The notes: generated from the letters alone by a model not told the origin. Numbered from the stretch's first letter, positions 6,822 to 15,468 are shown. The stretch: DNA of 19,235 nucleotides from DAOTXL01 sp034434895 (GCA_034434895.1 DAOTYI010000105.1:1-19235); one strand, 5' to 3'. Numbers and translations: made by a program.

Positions 6822-9098
6822 GTGGCGGGCGATAAAAAGGTCTATGACAAAGCAATACGCGCCGGTCTGAAAGCTGCCTGGGAGGGTCGCTGGCAAAAGG
6901 CAGTGGAGGCCTATCAGCAGGCGCTGGCCGAGATGCCCGACGACCCGGTGGTCCACAATCACCTGGGACTGGCCTACCTGGAGCTGAAACAGTTCCAGCC
7001 GGCCCTGGAGGCTTACCATCAGGCCAGCCGACTGGCCCCCAACGATCCGGCCCCCTTGCGCCGCATCGCCGAGATCCATGAACAGTTGGGCCAGCCCCAG
7101 GCGGCAGCCGATGCCTTCTTTTCCGTTGGCGAGCTCTATCAGCGACAGCGGACCTGGACTCAGGCCATCCAGGCCTTTCAACGGGCGGTCCAGCTTCACC
7201 CCGATCATCTGCCGGCCCGCCTGGCACTGGCCGAATTGTACGCCGAGCTGGACCAGCCACAACGGGCGGCGGCCGAACATCTCGGCCTGGCCCGGGTTTT
7301 GCAACGTCAAGGGCAGATCGAAAAAGCGTTGGACCAGTGCCGCCGGGCGTTGGAACTGGATGCGCGCAACGCCGAGGCCCGCGCCCTGGCCGAGGCGCTC
7401 CATCTGCGCAGCACAGCACCGACAGCGGTGGCGGTGCCGGTAGAGGAGCCGGTTGCCCCTCCCCCTGTCGAAGAGGGGGCCAGCCCGGTGGACCTGGCCC
7501 GCGACATGGCCCTGGGGGAACTGGCCGACATGGTGTTCGAGGAGGCACCGACCGGCGCAGCCGCCGACCTCTCCGCCTTTAAGCCGGGCGTGGCCCCGGC
7601 CGAGGCGCCGGCTCGCCCCTCCCTCAGCCGCCCGCAGATTGACGCCCTGATCGCCCAGGCCATTGACTTTCAGACCCGGGGATTGCTCGACGAAGCCATC
7701 ACCTGTTATACCAGAGTGATCGAAGCAGGTGTGGATCGGCCGGCGGCCCACTTTAACCTGGGGTTGCTCTATCAGCAGCGGCTGCGCTTCGAACCGGCCA
7801 TCGCCGAGTTCAAGAAGGCGGCGCGCTTCCCCCAGTATGCCCTGGGCAGTCACTTTGCCCTGGGTGAGTGTTACAAAGCCCTGGGCCGCATTGACGACGC
7901 GCTGGAACATCTGATCCAGGCGCTCAAGATCGTGGACCTGGATACTGTCCAGCACGAACAGGCCGATGATCTGATCCAGCTTTACGACGCGCTGGCCGAC
8001 AGTTACATCGCCAAAGGGGACCGGGACAAAGCGTTGGAGTTCGCCAATTCGCTGGTTGAATTCCTGTCGGCCAGGGGGTGGGGGGACAAGGCCCGTGAAG
8101 CCCGAAGGCGGATTGACAGCCTGGCGGACGAAGGGGTGACGATGAGCCTGGCCGAGGTGCTGGCCACCCCTGGCGCTGACCGGATCCTGTCGGCGGTGTC
8201 GCTGAGCCAGGAGTATATGAAGCGGGGCGCTCTCACCGCGGCCACAGAAGTCTGCTACCGGGCCATCGAAGTGGCTCCGACCTACCTGCCCCTGCACCTG
8301 CGGCTGGCCGAAATCTTTGCCCAGGATGGCCGGATCGAGGAGGCGCTGGCCAAGTACCAGGCTGTGGCCGACCTGTACCTGGTGCGCGAAGAGATCCCCC
8401 GGGTCATTGGGGTCTACAAGCGGATGCTGCGCCTGATGCCGATGGATGTCGCCATCCGCTCGCGGCTGATTGACCTGCTGATCAGCTCCGGGGAGATTGA
8501 CCAGGCCCTGGATCAATACCTGGCCCTGGCTGACGCTTATTACCAGCTGGCTCAGGTGGACAAGGCGCTGGAAAAATATAACGAGGCGCTCCGTCTGACC
8601 CCCAGAGCTTCGGAGGAGACCAGGTGGCGGATCCGCCTGTTGCACAAGATGGCCGAACTGGAAACACGCCGTGGCCGTTGGCGCGAGGCGATCCCCTTCT
8701 ACCAACAACTGATCAGGCTCGATCCAGACGATGAGCGTGCCCGGCTGCACCTGATTGACCTGCATTACAAACTGGGGGGGGACAAAGAGGCGGACCGGCA
8801 GTTGGTGGCCATGCTGGAGAACTATCGCGCTCAGGGAAAGGCCGAGCAGGCCCTGGCCCTGTTGCAAGAGGCGGTGCGCCTTCACCCTCAGCAGATGTCG
8901 CTGCGGGCACGGCTGGCCCGGGCCTACATTGACGCCGGAATGCGCGAGGAGGCCATCGCCGAGCTGGACATGCTGGGGGAGTTGCAACTGGATGCCGGGT
9001 TGCGCGAACAGGCGATGGCCACCGTCCGCCTGATCATCTCCCTGGGTCCGAAAAAGGTAGAGGCCTATCGGCAACTGTTGTCCCAGATCTCAGGGTAG
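6822..9098 (+). CDS. Large tetratricopeptide-repeat protein
   Basis: 758 residues, almost wholly TPR helices with the W/L-G-Y-A-F-A-P spacing, for example WQKAVEAYQQALAEMPDDP near residue 25 and HNHLGLAYLELKQFQPALEAYHQASRLAPNDP just after. Similar units repeat to about residue 185 and again from about 265 to the C-terminus. The two solenoids are joined by a Pro/Ala/Glu-rich linker of about 80 residues (roughly 185-265). It has no signal peptide, membrane helix or enzymatic domain, so it is probably a cytosolic scaffold. The start is GTG at 6822 with a weak GTGGA 7 nt before it. The diadenylate cyclase gene begins 38 nt downstream, so the two are likely co-transcribed. The partner is unknown. 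Confidence 0.88.
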   Translation: MAGDKKVYDKAIRAGLKAAWEGRWQKAVEAYQQALAEMPDDPVVHNHLGLAYLELKQFQPALEAYHQASRLAPNDPAPLRRIAEIHEQLGQPQAAADAFFSVGELYQRQRTWTQAIQAFQRAVQLHPDHLPARLALAELYAELDQPQRAAAEHLGLARVLQRQGQIEKALDQCRRALELDARNAEARALAEALHLRSTAPTAVAVPVEEPVAPPPVEEGASPVDLARDMALGELADMVFEEAPTGAAADLSAFKPGVAPAEAPARPSLSRPQIDALIAQAIDFQTRGLLDEAITCYTRVIEAGVDRPAAHFNLGLLYQQRLRFEPAIAEFKKAARFPQYALGSHFALGECYKALGRIDDALEHLIQALKIVDLDTVQHEQADDLIQLYDALADSYIAKGDRDKALEFANSLVEFLSARGWGDKAREARRRIDSLADEGVTMSLAEVLATPGADRILSAVSLSQEYMKRGALTAATEVCYRAIEVAPTYLPLHLRLAEIFAQDGRIEEALAKYQAVADLYLVREEIPRVIGVYKRMLRLMPMDVAIRSRLIDLLISSGEIDQALDQYLALADAYYQLAQVDKALEKYNEALRLTPRASEETRWRIRLLHKMAELETRRGRWREAIPFYQQLIRLDPDDERARLHLIDLHYKLGGDKEADRQLVAMLENYRAQGKAEQALALLQEAVRLHPQQMSLRARLARAYIDAGMREEAIAELDMLGELQLDAGLREQAMATVRLIISLGPKKVEAYRQLLSQISG

Positions 9099-9136
9099 GT
9101 CGGCCCTCTCCGCCGGCAAACAGGTGATCAGCCAGC

Positions 9137-9937
9137 ATGTCAGATGTCCTGTGGGTTGTTTCCCACATCGCCTGGTTCGATGTCGTTGATATTCTTCTCG
9201 TAGCGACGGTTTTCTATCTCCTCTTTTCCCTGGCTCGCGGGACCCAGGCTGTGCCCCTGCTGCGGGGGATGGTCCTGGTCATCCTGGTGGCCTTTGTGGT
9301 GAGCCAGATGCTGCCCTTCAGGGGCTTTAGCTGGCTGATCAGAACGGCACTCCCGGCCCTGTTGATCGCCATTCCTGTCATCTTTCAACCGGAACTGCGC
9401 CGTGCTCTGGAGCGGCTGGGGCGCACCGGCAGCCTCCTGGCCCGACGGCGCCAGGAAGAAGAGGTGGAGGCGATGGTGGATGAGGTGGCGCGAGCGGCAC
9501 ACCGCCTGGCCGGGCAGCGCCACGGCGCCCTCATCGTCCTGGAGCGAGAGACAGGACTCCAGGAGTTTATCGAAAGTGGAGTCCGGCTGGATGCCCAGGT
9601 CAAAGCCGAATTGCTGCGGACGATTTTTCATCCGAACACCGCCCTGCATGACAAAGCGGTCATCATCCGCAGGGGGCGGATCGAGGCCGCCAGTTGTATG
9701 TTGCCTACCTCCCATAATCCCCGCTATAGTGGCCTGGGGACGCGCCACAGGGCGGCCATCGGCGTGACGGAAGAGAGTGATGCCCTGGTGGTTGTCGTGT
9801 CGGAGGAGACGGGGATTATCTCGGTGGCATACAACGGGCGGATCGTCCGCCGGCTGGACATCAACCGGCTGCGAGGAGTGCTGTTAGCCTTCTACCAGCA
9901 TCGGCTGGGGGGACGCGGCTGGACGAAGCGGGTGTGA
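9137..9937 (+). CDS. cdaA: Membrane diadenylate cyclase, CdaA type
   Basis: Makes c-di-AMP from two ATP. 266 residues. Three N-terminal membrane helices (about 17-33, 41-58, 66-84) followed by a DAC domain, as in CdaA (TIGR00159 type). Motifs: FQPELRRALERLGR (83-96), NTALHDKAVIIRRGRI (167-182), GLGTRHRAAIGVTEESDA (199-216) and VSEETGIISVA (221-231). The RHR motif (203-205) is intact; the usual DGA motif reads D172-K-A. The ATG at 9137 has AGGTGAT about 8-9 nt upstream. No YbbR-like regulator (CdaR) follows; instead the next gene is convergent. Regulation of cell-wall or potassium homeostasis is expected from the family. Confidence 0.92.
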   Translation: MSDVLWVVSHIAWFDVVDILLVATVFYLLFSLARGTQAVPLLRGMVLVILVAFVVSQMLPFRGFSWLIRTALPALLIAIPVIFQPELRRALERLGRTGSLLARRRQEEEVEAMVDEVARAAHRLAGQRHGALIVLERETGLQEFIESGVRLDAQVKAELLRTIFHPNTALHDKAVIIRRGRIEAASCMLPTSHNPRYSGLGTRHRAAIGVTEESDALVVVVSEETGIISVAYNGRIVRRLDINRLRGVLLAFYQHRLGGRGWTKRV

Positions 9938-9961
9938 GAGGGGAAGATTGGAGACCGGATC

Positions 9962-10519
9962 TCAGGGGTTGAGAAGGCGGTCAATCTCCCGGCGCAGTTC
10001 GGCCTGAGTGACCGGGCCGAGGATGTGACGGGCCAACAACCCTTGCCGGTCTATGATGAACGTTTCAGGCACACCGGTTACGCCGTAAGCCCGGGCGGTG
10101 CGGCCACCCGGATCGCTCCCACAGGGGTAGCTGACGTTGAACTCCTGGAGAAAGGCCATGGCTTTGGAGGAGGCGTCCTTGTAGGCAATGCCGAAAAACT
10201 GCACCTCCTGGCCCCGATAGGCACGCCAGGCCAGTTCCAGATCGGCCGCCTCCTGGCGGCAGGGAGCACACCAGCTGGCAAAAAAGTTGATCACGACCAC
10301 TTTGCCCTGCTGCGCCTTCAAACTCATCCCACTTCCATCGAAGGCGGTGAGTGTCAGGTCGGGCACCGGGCTGCCGATCGGAAGGGAGGTTGCCAGCCGG
10401 GTCATCAAGGCAGATCCGACCAGCGCGATCACCAGCAGGGCAATGGCCGCCGTGGCGATCCAGGCCGGCGATGGCCGCCGTCGCCCCTTTTCTGTTGGCA
10501 GGATCGGGGATGGTTCCAT
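9962..10519 (-). CDS. Membrane-anchored TlpA/ResA-like thioredoxin
   Basis: A 185-residue protein with one N-terminal membrane helix (about 20-40) and a thioredoxin domain outside the membrane. The redox motif is WCAPC (83-87, in NFFASWCAPCRQE), and the cis-proline loop is GVPETFIIDRQG (149-160). This is the TlpA/ResA/CcmG layout, used to reduce extracytoplasmic disulfides, for instance in cytochrome c maturation. The ATG at 10519 has AGGAG 7 nt upstream and a plausible promoter before it; the frame is open further but that part lies within the promoter. It is convergent with cdaA (24 nt gap) and divergent from the Nnr gene. The precise partner is unknown because no ccm genes are visible. Confidence 0.9.
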   Translation of the reverse strand: MEPSPILPTEKGRRRPSPAWIATAAIALLVIALVGSALMTRLATSLPIGSPVPDLTLTAFDGSGMSLKAQQGKVVVINFFASWCAPCRQEAADLELAWRAYRGQEVQFFGIAYKDASSKAMAFLQEFNVSYPCGSDPGGRTARAYGVTGVPETFIIDRQGLLARHILGPVTQAELRREIDRLLNP

Positions 10520-10555
10520 TCCGTTTCTCCTGAACGGTCTGCTCGATTTCAACCC

Positions 10556-10585
10556 ATTGTACCGCACTTTCCCCTTTCCGTCCAA
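10556..10585 (-). promoter_or_regulatory. Promoter of the TlpA-like gene
   Basis: Reading on the minus strand, TTGGAC (10585-10580) and TACAAT (10561-10556) are spaced by 18 bp. The transcript would start near 10549, about 30 nt before the ATG at 10519. This supports that start over one at 10585. Confidence 0.55.
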
Positions 10586-10623
10586 CCGGAGAGGGGGCAG
10601 GGCAAAGTCAGGGGGATGAGAAA

Positions 10624-12306
10624 ATGTATCCGGTCAAGATTATCACCGTGGAAAAGAGCCGCGAGCTGGAGAACAGGGCCAACGAAGGTGGTCTGAGTTT
10701 TGCCGAGATGATGGAAAGCGCCGGGCGTGCCACCGCGCAGGCGATCCAGCGCCGGGTGGGGGCCGGAGGCAGGCGGGTCGTCGTGCTGGTGGGGCCGGGC
10801 AACAACGGGGGCGATGGCCTGGTAGCCGCCCACCATCTGAGCCAGATGGGGGCTCAGGTGACCTGTTATCTGTGGAAACGGAAGGTGGCCGGCGATCCGA
10901 ATTTCCAGCGGGTTGAGGCCGACCGCCTGCCGCTGCTGTGGGCCGAGGAGGATACCGGTTTCGAGGCATTGCGCCGGCTGCTGGCCGAGGCCGATGTGGT
11001 TGTAGATGCGCTGTTGGGGGTGGGTGTGGATCGCCCTATCGGCGGTGTGCTCAAGGAGTTGCTGGCTGTGGCCAGACAGACCCTGTCCGAACGCCGGCTG
11101 CCGGGCGGCCTGGCCGAAATAGTGCCCCCCGCCCCGGTGGAAGCCGGTCCTCTTGTCGTCGCCGTGGATTGCCCCAGCGGCCTGAACTGTGACAGCGGCG
11201 CTCTGGACCCTGCTGCCCTGCCGGCTGACCTGACGGTGACCTTTGCCTATCCCAAGGTCGGGTTGTTGCGCTTTCCGGGGGCGGAGGCCGTGGGCGAGAT
11301 CGTCGTCGCCGACATTGGCATCCCGCCCTCCCTGGCCGACGACGTGGCGCTGGAGATGGCCACGGCCGACCGCATCCGTGACTGGCTCCCACGGCGGCCC
11401 CGGTCGGCGCACAAGGGGACCTTTGGCCGGGCGCTTGTCGTCGCCGGGTCGGTTCACTATGTCGGTGCGGCGGCGCTGGCCGGCGCGGCGGCAACGCGGG
11501 TGGGTGCCGGCCTGGTGACGATGGCCCTGCCTCCACCCATCCAGCCGGCGGTGGCGGCCCACCTGACGGAGGCGACCTACCTGCTGCTCCCCCATGACCT
11601 GGGCGTCATCTCCACCGGCGCGGTCGAACTGCTCCGGGACAAGATGGGCGATTATGAGGCGTTGCTGCTGGGGCCGGGGTTGACTCAGGAGAAAGAGACG
11701 GTGGCCTTTGTCCACGCCTTTCTGGGGCTGGAGCGGGCGGAGCGCCGGGGACGCCTCGGCTTTGTGGCCAGTGCGGCGGCCAAAGAGGTAGAGCGGCCGG
11801 GCCTGCCGCCCCTCATCATAGATGCCGATGGGTTGAACGCCCTGGCCCAGGCTGACGACTGGTGGAAGGCGCTGCCCCCCGATACCATCCTCACCCCTCA
11901 TCCCGGCGAGATGGCGCGGCTGATGGGAGGAGAGACGACGGCCAGGGAGGTCCAGGCCGACCGGGAAGGGGTGGCGATGCGGATGGCAGCCGCCTGGAAC
12001 GTGGTGTTGGTGCTCAAAGGGGCTTTCACCGTCGTTGCCGCGCCCGATGGGCGGGTGATGGTGTTGCCCTTTGCCAATGCCGGTCTGGCGACGGCCGGCA
12101 GTGGGGACGTACTGGCCGGGGCGATAGTGGGCCTGCGGGCGCAGGGCCTGGCGGCGTTCGAAGCGGCGGTGACCGGCGCCTATCTACACGGTCTGGCCGG
12201 GGAGCTGGCCCGCGCCGACCTGGGGGACATGGGCATGGTCGCCGGTGACCTGCTGCTGCGCCTGCCGCTGGCCCTGCGGCGCATCCGGTCGCAGGAAGGT
12301 GCTTGA
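10624..12306 (+). CDS. nnr: Bifunctional NAD(P)H-hydrate epimerase/dehydratase
   Basis: Repairs damaged NADHX/NADPHX. Of 560 residues, the N-terminal YjeF_N epimerase domain (about 1-240) shows GPGNNGGDGLVAAHHL (57-72), DALLGVGVDRPIGG and AVDCPSGLNCDSG (180-192). The C-terminal ribokinase-like ADP/ATP-dependent dehydratase (about 250-555) shows HKGTFGRALVVAGS (263-276), LLGPGL (348-353), IIDADGLNAL (398-407), LTPHPGEMARL (423-433) and ATAGSGDVLAGAI (489-501). Both active centres look complete. The ATG at 10624 follows a GGGGGATGAG purine run. The last codons, GGT GCT TGA, merge into a dispersed repeat (see 12298-12354). Confidence 0.95.
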   Translation: MYPVKIITVEKSRELENRANEGGLSFAEMMESAGRATAQAIQRRVGAGGRRVVVLVGPGNNGGDGLVAAHHLSQMGAQVTCYLWKRKVAGDPNFQRVEADRLPLLWAEEDTGFEALRRLLAEADVVVDALLGVGVDRPIGGVLKELLAVARQTLSERRLPGGLAEIVPPAPVEAGPLVVAVDCPSGLNCDSGALDPAALPADLTVTFAYPKVGLLRFPGAEAVGEIVVADIGIPPSLADDVALEMATADRIRDWLPRRPRSAHKGTFGRALVVAGSVHYVGAAALAGAAATRVGAGLVTMALPPPIQPAVAAHLTEATYLLLPHDLGVISTGAVELLRDKMGDYEALLLGPGLTQEKETVAFVHAFLGLERAERRGRLGFVASAAAKEVERPGLPPLIIDADGLNALAQADDWWKALPPDTILTPHPGEMARLMGGETTAREVQADREGVAMRMAAAWNVVLVLKGAFTVVAAPDGRVMVLPFANAGLATAGSGDVLAGAIVGLRAQGLAAFEAAVTGAYLHGLAGELARADLGDMGMVAGDLLLRLPLALRRIRSQEGA

Positions 12307-12354
12307 AAAAATATCCCCTCTCACCGCAGAGCAGGCAGAGAACGCGGAGGAAAA
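12298..12354 (+). repeat. Dispersed palindromic repeat, copy 2 (left arm)
   Basis: The segment GGTGCTTGAAAAAATATC continues into CTCTCACCGCAGAG and then a second GCAGAGAACGCGGAGG block. It matches the left side of the copy at 18948-18997 (GGTGCTTAAAAATATC, CTCTCACCGCAGAG). The right arm is absent. The nnr stop codon lies inside the shared segment. Confidence 0.65.
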
Positions 12355-12373
12355 GACCTCAGGAGTAAAAAAG

Positions 12374-13273
12374 ATGATTGCCCGTCTGGAAGAACTGATC
12401 AGGCTGGCTCAAGAGAGGCCGCCGACGAGGGTAGCGGTGGCGGCTGCGGCCCACAACCTGGTGCTGCAATCGGTGCAGCGGGCGGTCGGGCTGGGGCTGG
12501 TCATCCCGCTGCTGGTGGGCCGTGAGGAGGAGATCCGCGCCGAGGCGGAGGCCATTGGCTGGGACCTGCACGGCGCCCAGCTTGTCCCCACCCCGACCAA
12601 CAAGGCGGCGGCTATAGCCGCCGTGGACCTGGTACGGCAGGGCAAAGCTCAGGTGCTGATGAAGGGCTACCTGCACACCGCCGAGATGCTCCACGCCATT
12701 CTCGACCACAACACCGGCCTGCGCACCGACCGGCTGCTGAGCCACGTCTTTGTCCTGGAAGTGCCCACCTACCACAAGCTGCTGCTCATCACCGACGCGG
12801 CCATCAACATCACCCCCGACATCACCCAGAAAGCGGCCATCACCCAGAATGCGGTTGACCTGGCCCGCCGGCTGGGAGTGGAGCGGCCCAAAGTGGCGGC
12901 CCTGTCCTCAATCGAGACGATCAACCCCAACATCCCCTCTACGGTCCATGCCGCCTGTCTGAGCAAGATGGCCGAGCGAGGGCAGATCAAGGGAGCGATT
13001 GTGGATGGGCCGCTGGCTTTCGACAACGCCATCTCAGCCCAGGCAGCGCAGGAGAAGGGGATTGTCAGCCCGGTGTCGGGCGACGTGGATGTCGTGGTGG
13101 TGCCCGACCTGGATGCAGGCAACATCCTGTCCAAGAATCTGGAGTATCTGGCCCGGGCCAAGATGGCCGGCATTGTCATGGGGGCAGCGGCCCCGGTGGT
13201 CCTCACCTCCCGCTCCGATCCGCCCGGGGCGCGGGTCTATTCGCTGGCCCTGGCCGGGCTGTTGTGCTGCTGA
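12374..13273 (+). CDS. Phosphate butyryltransferase/acetyltransferase family enzyme
   Basis: 299 residues, the usual size of Ptb and of the short PTA_PTB proteins; exchanges CoA and phosphate on an acyl group. Motifs: VAVAAAAHNLVLQSVQRA (20-37), LVGREEEI, QVLMKGYLHTAEML (93-106), LLITDAAINITPDI (137-150), QNAVDLARRLG, VAALSSIETINPNIPST (174-190), GAIVDGPLAFDNAIS (207-221) and the C-terminal KMAGIVMGAAAPVVLTSRSD (263-282). ATG 12374 has AGGAG 8 nt upstream. No acyl kinase (Buk/AckA) lies beside it, so the in vivo substrate (acetyl, butyryl or branched acyl) cannot be told. It lies 67 nt after nnr, with the repeat in between. Confidence 0.88.
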   Translation: MIARLEELIRLAQERPPTRVAVAAAAHNLVLQSVQRAVGLGLVIPLLVGREEEIRAEAEAIGWDLHGAQLVPTPTNKAAAIAAVDLVRQGKAQVLMKGYLHTAEMLHAILDHNTGLRTDRLLSHVFVLEVPTYHKLLLITDAAINITPDITQKAAITQNAVDLARRLGVERPKVAALSSIETINPNIPSTVHAACLSKMAERGQIKGAIVDGPLAFDNAISAQAAQEKGIVSPVSGDVDVVVVPDLDAGNILSKNLEYLARAKMAGIVMGAAAPVVLTSRSDPPGARVYSLALAGLLCC

Positions 13274-13285
13274 TTCAGCCCGGCC
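13252..13285. terminator. Bidirectional hairpin between convergent genes
   Basis: GGCCGGGCTG (13252-13261) and CAGCCCGGCC (13276-13285) are a perfect 10-bp inverted repeat with a 14-nt loop. They straddle the stop of the acyltransferase gene and lie just before the end of the minus-strand reductase gene. This placement suits a shared terminator, although no strong U-tract follows on either strand. Confidence 0.5.
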
Positions 13286-13287
13286 TT

Positions 13288-14280
13288 CTACCCCTGCCCC
13301 CGCTCACTGCTGTGGCCGGGAGAGACCTGGACGGTTGGGTCCAGGTAGTTCCTGGCATAGTTGGCGGCTATGGCTGCCTCGGCCGTGGCCGTGGCGATCA
13401 GCTTGATCTTGCCCTCGTAGGTGGCGATGTCGCCGACGGCATACACGCCGGGCAGATTGGTGCGCATGGTGGCATCCACCCGGATCGAGTTCCCGACGAT
13501 CTGGAGCCCCCAGTCGCGGATCGGTCCCAGGTTGGCCAGGAAGCCCAGACCCAGAATGATGGCATCCACCTCCAAGGTGGTCTCGGTGCCGTTGCGGTTG
13601 TCCAGAACCGTCGCCGCCCGGACCCGATCCTCGCCGTGAAGCGCCTTTAGCTCATGGCACAACAGAATTTTGCTGGGCGAGGCAAACAGCTCGCGGACCG
13701 ATTCTTCATGGGCCCGGAAGCGGTCACGGCGGTGGATGAGGGTCACCTGATCGGCGATCTTGAGCAGGCTGAGAGCCCAATCCAAAGCGGTATCCCCCCC
13801 GCCGACCACCATCACCCGCCGGTGGCGAAAGGTTTCCAGGTCTTTGACAAAATAATAGACCCCCTTGCCGGCCATAGCCTGGAGATCAGGCAGGTCCAGG
13901 GTGCGGGGGACAAAAGCCCCGATCCCGGCGGCGATGATGACGGTGCGCGACAGATGGACATGGCCCGCTTCGGTGTGGAGGAGGAAGAGGCCCTCCTGGT
14001 CCTGGCGGAGGTCGGTCACCTTTTCGCCCAGACAGACGGTGGGCGAGAACTGCATGGCCTGTTCCACCTGCCGGTCCACGAACTCGCGGGCCAGGACCTT
14101 GGGGAAGCCGGGGATGTCATAAATGTACTTTTCCGGGTAGAGGGCGGCCAACTGACCGCCCAGTTGCGGCAGGCTGTCAATGATCTTGGTCCGGGCGGCC
14201 CGCAGCCCGGCATAGAAAGCAGCGTACAGCCCTGAAGGCCCGCCGCCGATGATGGTGATGTCATAAACCTCTTGAGTCAT
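13288..14280 (-). CDS. Ferredoxin-NADP(+) reductase, thioredoxin-reductase-like
   Basis: 330 residues of the TrxR-like ferredoxin/flavodoxin-NADP+ reductase type (YumC-like). The FAD fold begins at ITIIGGGPSGLYAAFYAGLR (8-27), followed by LPQLGGQL (38-45), the NADP site MVVGGGDTALDWAL (157-170) with HRRDRFRA (183-190), and the FAD-closing GVYAVGDIATYEGK. There is no CxxC pair, which separates it from true thioredoxin reductase. It likely passes electrons between NADPH and ferredoxin. ATG 14280 is chosen because homology begins there; GTG 14313 is an in-frame alternative overlapping fbp. It lies 19 nt after fbp on the same strand, so the two are probably one operon. Confidence 0.9.
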   Translation of the reverse strand: MTQEVYDITIIGGGPSGLYAAFYAGLRAARTKIIDSLPQLGGQLAALYPEKYIYDIPGFPKVLAREFVDRQVEQAMQFSPTVCLGEKVTDLRQDQEGLFLLHTEAGHVHLSRTVIIAAGIGAFVPRTLDLPDLQAMAGKGVYYFVKDLETFRHRRVMVVGGGDTALDWALSLLKIADQVTLIHRRDRFRAHEESVRELFASPSKILLCHELKALHGEDRVRAATVLDNRNGTETTLEVDAIILGLGFLANLGPIRDWGLQIVGNSIRVDATMRTNLPGVYAVGDIATYEGKIKLIATATAEAAIAANYARNYLDPTVQVSPGHSSERGQG

Positions 14281-14299
14281 CTCTTCTTTGCCGATGCTG

Positions 14300-15298
14300 C
14301 TACGGCCTTTCACCCCGGATAAACGCCTCGGCCAGGGCTACCAGCTCCTTGTTGCCGATAAAGAGCGGTACGCGCTGATGGAGTTGGGTGGGCTGGATGT
14401 CCAGGATCGGCTGGGTGCCGTCCGACGCTGCCCCGCCGGCCTGCTCGGCCAGGAAGGCCAGGGGGGCACACTCGTAGAGCAGGCGCAGCTTCCCGCCGGG
14501 CCTCTTGGGATCGCGGCTGTCGGCCGGATAGTAAAAGATGCCTCCCCCCAGCAGGTTGCGGTGGAAATCGGCCACCAGCGAACCGATATAACGCAGCGAC
14601 AGGTTCTGGCTCTGCAGGTAGTTGGTGAATTCCTGGATTTCGGGGGTCCAATAGCGTTCGTAGCCCTGGTTGACGCTGTAGAACTTGGGTTTGGCCGGGA
14701 TCCTGATGTTGGGGTGGGTGAGCAGGAATTCGCCCACCGTCTGGTCCAGCGTGAAGCCGTGGACGCCGTTGCCGGCGCTGTAGACCATCATGGTGCTGGG
14801 ACCGTAGAGGATATATCCGGCCGCCACGATCTCCCGCCCCGGTTGCAGGCAATCCTCGACCGTGCCTCGCGTTCCATCGGGCGTCTTGCGGCGCAAGATG
14901 GAAAAGATGGTGCCGATGCTGACCGAATAGTCAATGTTGGATGAACCGTCCAGGGGGTCAAAGAGCAGCACGTAACGGCCGGTAGGAAACTCGTCAGGGA
15001 TGGGGATGATCTCCTCGATCTCCTCCGAAGCCATCACCGCCAGCCGGCCCGTGAACTGGTTCAGGCGGACAATGGCCGCATTGGCGTACTGGTCCAGCTT
15101 GGCCACCTCTTCGCCCTGGACGTTGAACCGGCCGGTCAGGCCCAGGATGTCGGCCAGGGCGGCGCGGGTCGTCTCCCGGGCGATCACCTTGCCGGCCAGG
15201 GCGATGTCGTACAGGATGCTGGTGAGCACGCCGGTGGCTTCGGGGTGCCTCTTTTGCTGCTCCAGGATGTGCCGCTCGATGGTAATGACTTTTTCCAT
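14300..15298 (-). CDS. fbp: Fructose-1,6-bisphosphatase, class I
   Basis: Hydrolyses fructose-1,6-bisphosphate to fructose-6-phosphate (gluconeogenesis or Calvin-type cycles). 332 residues, normal for class I. Motifs: SEEIEE (91-96), the metal-binding FDPLDGSSNID (113-123), GYILYGPSTMMVYSAGNGVHGFTLD, SLRYIGSLVADFHRNLLGGGIFYYP and LRLLYECAPLAFLAEQAGG. The ATG has AAGGAGG about 8 nt upstream. It appears to be transcribed from the minus-strand promoter near 15469-15497, giving a leader of about 160 nt that contains the 49-bp palindrome. The FNR-like gene follows directly. Confidence 0.96.
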   Translation of the reverse strand: MEKVITIERHILEQQKRHPEATGVLTSILYDIALAGKVIARETTRAALADILGLTGRFNVQGEEVAKLDQYANAAIVRLNQFTGRLAVMASEEIEEIIPIPDEFPTGRYVLLFDPLDGSSNIDYSVSIGTIFSILRRKTPDGTRGTVEDCLQPGREIVAAGYILYGPSTMMVYSAGNGVHGFTLDQTVGEFLLTHPNIRIPAKPKFYSVNQGYERYWTPEIQEFTNYLQSQNLSLRYIGSLVADFHRNLLGGGIFYYPADSRDPKRPGGKLRLLYECAPLAFLAEQAGGAASDGTQPILDIQPTQLHQRVPLFIGNKELVALAEAFIRGERP

Positions 15299-15354
15299 TG
15301 GTTCGCCTCCTTGCTGACCATGGTTTGAGTAGCTCGACCCTGTTCTCGATTCGA

Positions 15355-15403
15355 CCTCACCCCTACCCCCTGGCCCCCTTCCAGGTTAGGGGATGGGGTG
15401 AGG
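15355..15403. repeat. 49-bp REP-like palindrome in the fbp leader
   Basis: CCTCACCCC (15355-15363) pairs with GGGGTGAGG (15395-15403), CCC(C) near 15366 with GGGG near 15389, and CCTGG (15369-15373) with CCAGG (15381-15385) around a CCCCCTT loop. The sequence belongs to the 'CCTCACCCC...GGGGTGAGG' type of dispersed palindrome found in many bacterial genomes. It lies between fbp and the ThiF-like gene. Confidence 0.75.
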
Positions 15404-15468
15404 GGCAATCCGACCGCAAGCCCCACAAGGCTCCAAATGGCTCGGGAAAATCAAGTTGCACATGGAAT

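Noticed and set aside
6798..9074. Minus-strand open frame of about 758 codons opposite the TPR gene
   Set aside because: It mirrors the TPR coding frame almost exactly; the product has no family motif while the plus strand shows clear TPR units.
9938..9975. Possible terminator hairpin between cdaA and the TlpA-like gene
   Set aside because: Only 4-bp stems (GAGA/TCTC and CTCA/TGAG) are present, too weak to call.
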